Assembly (NCBI GenBank): GCA_022829145.1
Contig: CM040758.1
Location: 17,743,075-17,807,074, forward strand
Length of the DNA stretch: 64,000 nt
Direction of reading: 5' to 3'
Source of the DNA: Albula goreensis
Taxonomy: Eukaryota; Chordata; Actinopteri; Albuliformes; Albulidae
A program made the translations under genes and the position numbers. Positions 54,977 to 64,000 of the stretch are shown here, piece after piece (the first letter of the stretch is position 1; every line of letters begins with the position of its first letter). The notes beneath the pieces were generated by a model. The model saw only the letters and a list, made by a program, of their open reading frames with translations, did no database searches and was not told where the DNA came from.

Positions 54977-55428
54977 TATGGCTTGGTGATATCATCAGTA
55001 TGACAATATTATCGTCATTTTCAATTTCACGATAGATAATAATTTAACCTTTCATCATGCAACATATGCATTTAGCTTGATGCTTCTTTAAATGTGCTTT
55101 GTAGCCTACTTCATAAGATCTAGTCTATTGCCTCATGAGAATTGCATAGGCGCAGTCTGTGGCCGGCACGGAAGTTAACTTGCTGGTGAAAGTAGAGAGC
55201 GGGACAAGCAAAGCTGCAGATGGCAACATTAATGATTTAATCCCAAAAAGAAAGCTGCATTTGGTAACCACATCAGTCGGTTTACTGACTGATGTGTTTG
55301 ACTTCATTTCTATTTGTATTTTTGAAAGTCGGCCACGTGTCATTCACACTTGAAACAACAAATTTTACTGGGATATGTTATCATTATCCCAAAAATGTCA
55401 ATGTATAAAGGCTTATTGTGCAGCCCTA
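54977..55428 (+). mobile_element. Non-autonomous hAT-type element
   Basis: The element begins TATGGCTTGGTGATA and ends with the reverse of TAGGGCTGCACAATA, the terminal type common in fish hAT elements. Eight-base flanks TTTGATTC (54969-54976) and CTTGATTC (55429-55436) agree at seven of eight positions, the size expected of hAT target duplications. Only 452 bp remain. An open stretch in the middle (from about 55159) reads AADGNINDLIPKRK, which may be what is left of the N-terminal part of a BED-finger hAT transposase; this last point is weaker. It is a dead, internally deleted copy. Confidence 0.7.
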
Positions 55429-55436
55429 CTTGATTC

Positions 55437-58033
55437 CCAGTGATAATGGGTTTCTGACTGAAAGAAAAGCGTAAGAAATCTGCAGACACTGTGCCCCTCA
55501 GGACTTGACACCCCTGGTCTAGTCTGCTGCTATCAGCAAGGGATCCTAACATACTATTTCATCCTTTACACACTATTTCATCAATACCTCTCACGTTTCA
55601 ACAGAAGAATGAAAACAAGTTCACATCCCCCATCCAAAAAAAGGTCCAGTCCCCTGCAGGCTTATATATTGATCTGGTACAGAATCACTACAGAGCCACC
55701 AAGATATTAGCAGGATAAAGGACACATGCACCAGATCTTGGACTGACAGTGGAAACCAGGCTGGAGATGCACATGCAGTAACATGATAGACTTATCATGG
55801 CTGAGACAAACCATTCTTATGCTTTCCACCACAATGCCCCCACCCCCATGCTATCACATTACCCTCTTCTCTTCACAGTAATACCAGCAATATCACCATG
55901 TTATATAACTAATGTTTCAGATTTGTTTAAATGTGCTTTGCCTTACACAAACATATGTATGAATGTGTAAGAAATAGGCCATTTTATATATTAAACATAT
56001 AGATCAGCCTACTTCATATATGTGATTTTTTTGTTTCCATTCCTCTCCATGAGTGGTTTGCCTCTTTTTAATGTACATAGAATTGTAGCATTAGAGGCCA
56101 TTTTTCCTCCTGTATTTGTATTTCAGCAATGCATTTCATATTTGCAAAAATTGCAACAAATGACATTAAAAATATTAAAGAGCTAAAATTTCATTAAAGA
56201 GCGGCATCTTTCATGTATTCCTATACAACACACAAGTCATATAAGATATAACACTATTCCACAGCAAGATTAGCAAATGCTGTGCATTCAGTAGAGCTAA
56301 AACAAAACAGAACACCCTAATGCAAACTCATAGTTTACCATTTATCCATACAAGATAAAATTTACCATTTCCTGTTCCCTGTGCAATTTGAAATACCAAT
56401 ACACAAAAGATGAAAAACCTTCAAACAAACTTTTTTCTTCTTTGTCAGCTGCCCACTTCAACACATACACTATTCATCTTGAGATCAGAGGCAAACATTT
56501 TTTTCTGAGACTTGACTTCAGGTCAACCATTATATTTCTTTCTTTCAAGGCTTACAATGTGTATGTATCTAAAAGGTTAGTTTAAAAAAAAAACTATTCT
56601 GCAGCAAAGCTGTACAGATAGACAGCAGAAGAAAGTAAACTGGTGTGTACTGCATGTTGCACATTATGAAAGGGCACACAGAGGGCATCCGTATGGCTCA
56701 TCCTGTTCAGAGCACAGCTGACTGTGTGGATCTCTAGCAGTCTAATGTAAAGACCAGACCATGCCGATGCAGATTGTGGTGGGCAGCTGGCGTATGATTG
56801 CTTATTGCTCGTAATGTTTCTCATTGAGGGAGGGTTCCAAACAGCAGGACTATCCTTGTTTATCTCAAACCTGGAATGCTTCTGGTCAGTCAGGTAACTG
56901 CTATATACTTGAGCCACCTGTACATTAAGTGAACTTAGCTAACAGCACAGCTTTTGGGACTGCAGAGTGAAAAGAAGCAGCAGAATATGCTCCACAATAC
57001 TCTCACAAAAGATGGTGGAGAATGCTACAAAAGCAGGATGGACATGAAGGTATAGCTTAACATATTGGGAGTATAAGTAAAATGTAAATAACCTGGCACA
57101 GCAGTGGGACTCAGGAGCTACTCTAAAATAGCTTTTCTAGGTTTGTAACCAGAATGTGACTTTGCTGAACTCATACCCCTGAACAGAATACTAAACACTT
57201 AACCTTCAGTCAACACATCCAGCAACACACATATAAAATATGTAAAAACTTCCCAGCACGGAATGATGGTAGGATGCCCCAGGATTGGTGAATCTTCTGA
57301 GAAAATGAATTTGCTGAACACAAAAGGACCGATCAACGGCTCAGATTACAAATCAATGACTTCTGTATCAGTGTGAAGACAGGCACTTTCTGCATGTGTG
57401 ATTTGATTGGAGGAGCAGAGCTAGTTATGGAGGGCAGGCAGCCTGTCAGAGGGGAGCTGAGGCAGTCCAGTCTCTGGTAAACACAGCCTGATCAATACTC
57501 AGTGGCCTGCTCTTTCTGCTCTCACATAAAACCCTCTCATCTCAGCATAGTCGCAGCAGCTGTAAATGGGGAAAAGAAATGATACCATTTGTTTGCTTTA
57601 TTTGCTTTATTTCTTTTCAGAAAAGGAAGAGACATTCAGGCTGTACCTTTGTAGCAGAAGCATTGAGCTTTACGAAATGGTGAGATACACAGTTTTTTTA
57701 ATGTATATATTGTGCATGAAGTGTGAGCCGTAGGCTGTAATAGTCACCCCACAACACAGGCACTGCATTGATTCTATTTAGAGCAACTTCTTAAGTTGAG
57801 GTCAGCTCTTCGCCTGCAAGACTGGAATGCTGATTAGAATACAGACGCTCCATGCAGGCTACGGGAGGGGGTGCGTGGTGCTGCTGTTTCATTTGGGATA
57901 TTAGTTTGGCAAACAGGACGGGGCGCAGTGACATTACAGCCCCTACTTCTAAAAGATCCAGGGGTAAAAGGCAACAACAAAACTTCTATGGAGCTTTCAG
58001 TCAAGAAGCAAAGAGAGATAAACAGAGAGAGAA
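55437..58033. other. No gene seen
   Basis: AT-rich unique DNA. A partial direct duplication (ACTATTTCATC twice, about 55552-55582) was noted. No gene. Confidence 0.5.
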
Positions 58034-58050
58034 GTGTGTGTGTGTGTGTG

Positions 58051-58104
<54 letters not shown>

Positions 58105-58180
58105 GCGTGTGCGTGTGTGTGTGCACGTGCATGTGCGGTGTGTGGCGTGTGCATGTGTGTGTGTGTGTATGTGTGTGTAT
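58034..58180. repeat. Compound (TG)n array
   Basis: About 147 bases of TG repeats with TTG, GCGTG and GTGCACG interruptions. The 166-codon frame across it is a by-product. Confidence 0.97.
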
Positions 58181-59226
58181 TTTGAGGGAGAGGAGATGTG
58201 TGCTTGCAGGGAGATACCTCAAGAATGCAGATATCATGCTGTCAACCAGTTTACCCTTTCTAATAGAACAGCTGAGGCAGCATGCCGGGGAAAATTGTTT
58301 TTTGTACATAAAATTTTCCACTTCATTTGGAGCTGGTACAGGCAAACCATAGGAACCTCATCAACCAGAGCAGTCACTATTGTAGGATGAAGCAGGTAGA
58401 TGTCTATTGATTGAGCTCTCTCTACCTGTGAAATACTATAGGCAGTTGTGCTCTGCCCTAGTAGCTGCTGCCATAGTCAGCACTGGGATTTTATTCCTCA
58501 CCAGGGGACAAAAAACTGCATCAAGGCCCATGGCTTCGCCAGGACAGACAACCCTGATGCCCCACTGTGACAAGCCTTTTAATCTGTCTCAGATACAGAG
58601 TTAACACAGAAAAGGGCAACTTCCAAACCAGTCTGGAGAACAGATTCACCACAATGTCATTATTTACAAAAAAGCCTCTAGATCAAAGCTCATCTTTTTA
58701 GTGTTGTTTAGAGGAGGAAAGACAGAAACAAATTAGAAAAAAACATGAAGGATTTGAAAGCCAAGGTCAATGGCTAATGAATTCCAAGGAATATCTTTAT
58801 TCCCACAAGAAAGGTAGCATGACAAATCAGTTTTCCCCAAAAATAGCACCACAGCACTTGCTCAGGGACGGGGGTTACTTCAAAGTGGGACCCAACGGCA
58901 TTATGTAATCAAATCTTATGAAGCATAACAACAGGATCTTTGGTGGTGCTGGTGTCTGCTGCAATCAAGCAATAAAGGGGCAAACTATAACAAACCGGTT
59001 GCTTTGTCTGATCCATTTCCCAGGCACGGAAAATGCTCTTAAACTGGAAAACTCAGCTAAGAAGTCACATATATAACGCCCTTTTGTAGGTCTGTGCATA
59101 GTTTGTGCAGAACAGTCTCTATTTCAAAGATGTAACTATAGTGTCGAGTCTCGCAGTGAAAGGTGAAAATGATTCAGGGGACCTTATGCTGGACAAGTCT
59201 TCCCCAAAATGTTCTTCAGTGTCATC
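58181..59226. other. No gene seen
   Basis: Non-coding unique DNA. Confidence 0.5.
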
Positions 59227-59251
59227 GGGCTGGGCGGCGGGGGGGCGGGGG
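59227..59251 (+). other. G-quadruplex-type G tract
   Basis: G3-CT-G3-CGGC-G7-C-G5 fits the canonical pattern well, with short loops. Confidence 0.65.
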
Positions 59252-61422
59252 TGAGGTGTCATATCCTTTCATGGAGCACAAGTTGGCTGGAAGTGCACCT
59301 TATGTCTAATATCAGGGACCCGCTCCTGCTAATGTAGCAGGTATTTCCGGCCTGAACAGCTGCCTTTGGAGGACAATTTTTCAAAACTGTAGGAACTGTG
59401 CAACATTCCTCTCTGGACATTATTTCAATAAACTACCAACGATTTTCATGCTATAGTGTCAACTTTCACAAAATAATGACTCATAAAACTGACATTTTTG
59501 ACAGGGCCAGTCTTGGCCATCATTGCACTGAACTGTTGCCCCTGGAGAAACACACACTGCATTGGGCTAATGAATACGCTACACAACAGGCGCACACCAA
59601 AGGGGTTTCAGAAATCATCAAAACTGGGCTAATTTCACCATCTCCATGTGTATATGACATGGCACACCACAGTAAACTATCACTTCTCAGGTATTGGGCT
59701 AACGTATGGCAGCTGAAAATGCTCTGCCAGCCAATCAGCTAGTTTCCTCCACTTCATGATTGTTGATCCATGTTCATGCTGTCACAATCTGGCTAAGCAG
59801 TTCCTCATTATCATCGAAAGCCTTGCTTCCCTCCAGAGACAGTTTAAATTTCTTGACTAATAAGCATATTTAATTGCAGATTACAGTCATTTTTTTGACA
59901 AACAAGGCTTGAGTGGGACAGTCCTTTAAACTGAATGCACATTCCGCTTGGCCCTGACAGACAGTGATATCACACCAGCATTGATCAGGGGCTGGAAAAG
60001 TCAGAACTCAAGGAAGGGAGACAGGACCTTGGCAAAGGAATATCTTTGTTTTATGACTGCCATGCGTCAGGATGGCTGGGCGGTTAGGGAAAGGGGGGTG
60101 TTGAGGGGCATGATGGGAATTTTAACTGTGGACGGCATGTCACCACTTGTGAGGCCATAATTTTACCGAGCAACAGAGCAAGTCGTCTCGCTAGAATGGC
60201 CAGACGACATATTTACATGCACAGCGAATATCGTCCGCCTCGTCTAAATTAATGCCTGATGAAATGGAGAGCTTAACTACGTGGCTTTCTCACTGGCTGG
60301 GTGAATAGATCATTTCCCAATCATTGTGCTCTTTCTTTCTCGTTTCTTACTCTGGGATGAACGTAGGGGCAGTCAGCTGTTGTGTACCACAGCCTCGCGA
60401 ATGTGGCAAGGGAGGGAGCAGTGGTGTGGTCAGCACAACTGAACCTGGGCAACTTAGACAAACTCACCACACATCTCCAATTACACAACACTGGGTAACA
60501 CAATAAAAATGTGTGATTCACACCAGACACACTTTCAATTCAGTGAATAAACAGCACCACTGCATGGTACACTACACACTGTTGAGTCCACTAATTACAA
60601 CTATCAGTAGAACATTCTTAGGAATAACAGCATGTTGCATCATATGACTGCCATGCAACGTGAGTCCATTGATGGTGTCAGTAGTCACAGAACACACGTG
60701 GCACGTCTTCTGAATTTCAGTGAGTCTTTTCACCTGCAACTGCAAAGAGCCTCAGCATTTCTCCCATAGAGGCGTTTCTGAGAGAATGACTCAGTAGCCT
60801 TGAATATGGTGTTGTATGGACTCAACAATCCATGATTTACAACAACAAATATATTTTACAATGACTTATCCCAGAAATGTATTCAAAGTCAATTAAAAGA
60901 TGTAGGCATCACCTTTTCTGAGCAGTCTTACAGGCCTGGCTTGTATTTTCCTTCCACACGTTTTCAGAGTTGTAGAAGTTGACTCCTTAACTACAGTTTT
61001 AATTATTGTCTTTGCCTGCTCATCCATGTAGAAAACTCAGGAATCCATTCCCATAATCCTTCTGTGTAAATGATGAATGAACTATATCAACTATTTGTTT
61101 TTTTATACATGGTGCTTAGGCTGTCTTTTCTGAAGGTCACTGAAGAAGATACAGAACTCTGGAATTGTTCATTAATAGGCATTTTGAATACAGATCCAAA
61201 TAATTAATTCATGATTTCAATGTCAAATATTTTAAGGGCATTCACAATTTAACGGAAACAGACTTTATAAGTTCCTTTGTGTATTTGATATGTTATTAGA
61301 GACAGGAAAACATCCTTTGGATCTTTTCTTTTTATTTTACAATGGGATAGTACATATCCTTACAGAGAATAAAGTCTGTTTTCATTACATTTCATGTCCT
61401 TAAAGACTCCTTTAAGTCGGAC
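59252..61422. other. No gene seen; CpG-rich hairpin spot at 60.2 kb
   Basis: Around 60170-60260 about nine CpGs occur in 85 bases, with a perfect 7-bp inverted repeat GTCGTCT/AGACGAC (60182-60188, 60202-60208). The remainder is ordinary non-coding DNA. Confidence 0.45.
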
Positions 61423-61481
61423 TGTGTGTGTGTGTGTGTGTGTGTGCGATGTGTGTGAGTGTGTGTGTGAGTGTGTGTGTA
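61423..61481. repeat. Imperfect (TG)n microsatellite
   Basis: TG array interrupted by CGA and GAG units. Confidence 0.93.
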
Positions 61482-63840
61482 TGTTCACATACGCAGAGCA
61501 CAAAGGGAATAATTAACAGCCAAAGAAACATCAGCAATATCACGCAAGTGGACCTATATCAACTCTTGCAATAAATCATAGTTCATTATGTGATTAGTAT
61601 TGCCAGGGAATATTGGCAGAAACATTCATTACCATTACTGACTAATCTATCATCATATCTAATATATGAACAATTTCTTTATACTTCAGAATGATCTGTT
61701 ATTTATTGTCTTCACATAATAATGTGTCTTTTACAATGTGTCCTTTAATTTAAAGTATTATACTTAATACTTTGAGTCCAGAGAAAGTCTTGGTGGGTTA
61801 CATTACTTCTGTTTCAGTCCTCAACCACCAAGAAGTTGATGTAGCTTCAATTTCAAACCAAGTATCAAACAATCTTTAAATTAATTGTGGCAATCATCTC
61901 AATTAATCATTAAATTACCACCTAATCATGCCTGTGAGAAGAACGACAGCACAAACTTTATGTCTGTTGAGACTTATCATGTGTCTCAGGGTATTGTATT
62001 AGATAATATGGAAATAAATTTAAATCCCGGGAAAATTTTTTTTTTTCTTTTGCAGTGGAGGGCAATGACTAATCTATACTATCATGCTTTTACTACCATG
62101 TAAAAACTTTTTGTAGTGAAATAAGGTAAAAACATCTGTTCACAGCAGGAGAATATAACTGTAATGGTCAGCCATGCAAAAACACAGTAATGGAAAAAGT
62201 GATAAAGAGTTCTGTAGAGCAGAATGTCCACAGATTTACATTTTTTATTTAAATGTAATCATTGTCAGTTGGTGTGTCATTTGTTCCTTCATGGACTGAT
62301 GTTAATGTGTGCAAACCCCTGTCATATGAAGACAAACTTCTTTCAGCGTTGACAGTAAATACTTAAATTAGTACAAACTAACAAGTAGCGTTTGGCCTTT
62401 CGTGTTATACTGGAGTATATGTTTTCATCTGTATCCCAGAATTTATCCAAAGACAAGTTCAAATTTTCCTTGGCATTTATTTTCTATTTTTAATTTCCGA
62501 ATGACAGTCCTCGTTGATGCCTAAAATATGATCAAATGAGGGTATTTTAAATCCTAACTACTGGTATAACCCTCCACACCATATTTCACCTCTTCCACAC
62601 TTACCATTAACAGTGCTTCTTTGCATAAATTCAAACAGGTATGCATGGTTTCCCCAGGACATGTGAATTTCCCAAAAGGTATGTGTTCAGTCTAAAGCAA
62701 AAAAAAAACATGATTTAATGCTGTTCACAGGCACAGGGGTTAAAAAGCTGAAAAATCAATACCAGGGGGAATTTATAAAAAGGCCGTTTCTGTGAAGTCG
62801 CCCCTGCTCAAGGAACAGTGGAATACCTGCCACATCAAAGTATGAGGTCATGACTCAGAATGCTGTTTCCGGAAGGAAGACTGGATGTTGTTTAGTTCAG
62901 TCAGGTGTTCAGTGCCTAACACGTTTTTTGTTGTTGGGCTCAAGCAGCAGCGGCAGCAATAAACTGACAGTGGCTGCATGCTCAGGATCATCAGAATTGC
63001 GTTGCCATGGCCTACGACCACTTTTTATAGCAGCACAAAATCAAACCTACGCTTGCCTGACAATATCATTCATGACCTAGAAGGGAATTGAGCAAACACC
63101 ACTCCTAAGTAGCTATCACTAGCTTGTTACTTATTTATCAATTGCTGTAAGTATCTACCATTGTAAGTATCATTTCTGAAAGACCTAAAGCCATTTATTG
63201 CAATGAACATTCATGCTATATACACAATAAAAGAATCCTGGAGGGCTAACATGATTACTTTCAGCTCAGATGCATTGTGAGCATACACACAAGCATGTCC
63301 TTTTTTTCACTCATTTCTCATTGCTGCATTTACAGTTCAGTACAGTGGCAATGCTATATGAAATTCATGCCTCATCGGGTTCACTTTCAATCTCCTCTAT
63401 GTGCATGATGGACCCTGTTCTTCCTTCAGCTTCCTAACACTGGCATCCTGCTTGTCCCTGAACCCACCAGTGGGGCAAATGACAGGCGTCTAGCATCCCG
63501 ATTCCACTGCTCTTGAACCCTGGGCACTCAAGCAGCAGCTGCTTTGCCGTCTGTCTGCACAACCCCCTGTACAACACACCGACGCCTTCTTTTCCATCGT
63601 ACCCCGAGAGGACCTGCTAATCAGTCCGAGCCAACTGCGTTAAAGCTACCAGGCTCCGTCTCCCCAGGCCACGCTGTGCCCCGCCCCCCCATGTGGCAGC
63701 CCAGGTTTGTCAGGCTCATGAATTGCTTTCCTCATACCACATGATGGTCGCTGAGTGGGGGCTGGGTTCATTGTGGCTTCTCAGCACATTTCTAGGAGTG
63801 TTACATTTCATGAGGACCATCTGGCTTTTGCCAGGAAAGA
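61482..63840. other. No gene seen
   Basis: AT-rich DNA. A TATA-like TATAAAA (62774-62780) lies about 75 bases before TGACTCAG and TTCCGGAAGGAAG (AP-1 and ETS type, about 62850-62878). No transcript can be inferred. Confidence 0.45.
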
Positions 63841-63885
63841 GAAAAAAAGTTGCGGGTTCGAATCCTCCTGGGTGACACACTGCTG
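63841..63885 (+). repeat. tRNA-derived SINE B-box fragment
   Basis: GGTTCGAATCC (63855-63865) is an exact Pol III B box, in the context GTTGCGGGTTCGAATCCTCCTGGG that fish tRNA SINEs share, followed by GACAC and CTGCTGT. No matching A box at tRNA spacing and no acceptor-stem pairing, so it is not a tRNA gene. Confidence 0.5.
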
Positions 63886-64000
63886 TCAAAATCCAGAACA
63901 AATTAGAGACTGTTGTGCACCATGTACCTCGTAGGAGCCAAGCAGAGCAGCTTGGGGAAGAGAATCCGTTAGAGTTTTAATCGTTTCAGTTGTTGGCCTT
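63886..64000. other. No gene seen
   Basis: End of the window; nothing recognised. Confidence 0.5.

Noticed and set aside
57852-58352. 166-codon plus-strand frame
   Set aside because: Most of it is Cys-Val from a TG microsatellite.
63841-63885. Possible tRNA gene
   Set aside because: Only a B box is present; no A box at proper spacing and no acceptor or anticodon stems.

Overview
The window looks like a gene-poor stretch of a vertebrate, most probably teleost fish, nuclear genome. The evidence is the very dense long (CA)n/(TG)n arrays (about fifteen in 64 kb), the AT-leaning CpG-poor background, decayed Tc1/mariner and hAT DNA transposons, and short pieces of the dispersed SINE/LINE tails that are typical of fish genomes. 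The species cannot be named from this sequence. I see no convincing protein-coding gene, tRNA, rRNA, CRISPR array or bacterial operon. Nearly all open frames are chance or arise from microsatellites, and many have no ATG.

Layout. 1-13.4 kb: mostly unique non-coding DNA with one small CA array, a G-quadruplex-type tract (5.63 kb) and two SINE/LINE-tail remnants (7.5 and 9.2 kb). 13.4-14.8 kb: a long CA array, then the only good promoter-like segment: a CTCF-like site, a CpG-rich block with two NRF1-like sites, an X-box (RFX) and a second RFX half-site, followed by an ATG with an open frame and a donor-like GTGAGT. 15-23.3 kb: relics of mobile DNA: a Tc1-type transposase core (15.6 kb), a Penelope/hammerhead-like piece (15.95 kb), a dispersed fish repeat (18.2 kb) and a 528-bp non-autonomous Tc1 element sitting inside a TG microsatellite (22.7-23.2 kb). 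24-32 kb: a tRNA-derived SINE piece, a striking 62-64 bp inverted repeat flanked by 12-bp direct repeats (27.76-28.01 kb), and a fold-back repeat (30.15 kb). 32-51 kb: eight CA/TG arrays, including the two longest uninterrupted ones, a SINE tail (47.5 kb), a SOX/POU/CTCF motif cluster (38.8 kb) and a CpG cluster (41.5 kb). 51-64 kb: a hAT-type element with 8-bp target duplications (54.98-55.43 kb), another TG array (58 kb), G-rich and CpG-rich spots (59.2 and 60.2 kb) and a terminal SINE B-box piece (63.86 kb).

Several stretches of complex, non-repetitive sequence rich in homeodomain, forkhead or MEF2-type sites (about 21.83-22.15, 29.47-29.80, 34.38-34.60 and 8.28-8.52 kb) could be conserved non-coding enhancers. 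This is inference only and needs cross-species alignment. The most useful leads are the 27.8 kb hairpin, the 14 kb promoter-like block, and the hAT and Tc1 elements. I found no sign of a new multi-gene system.
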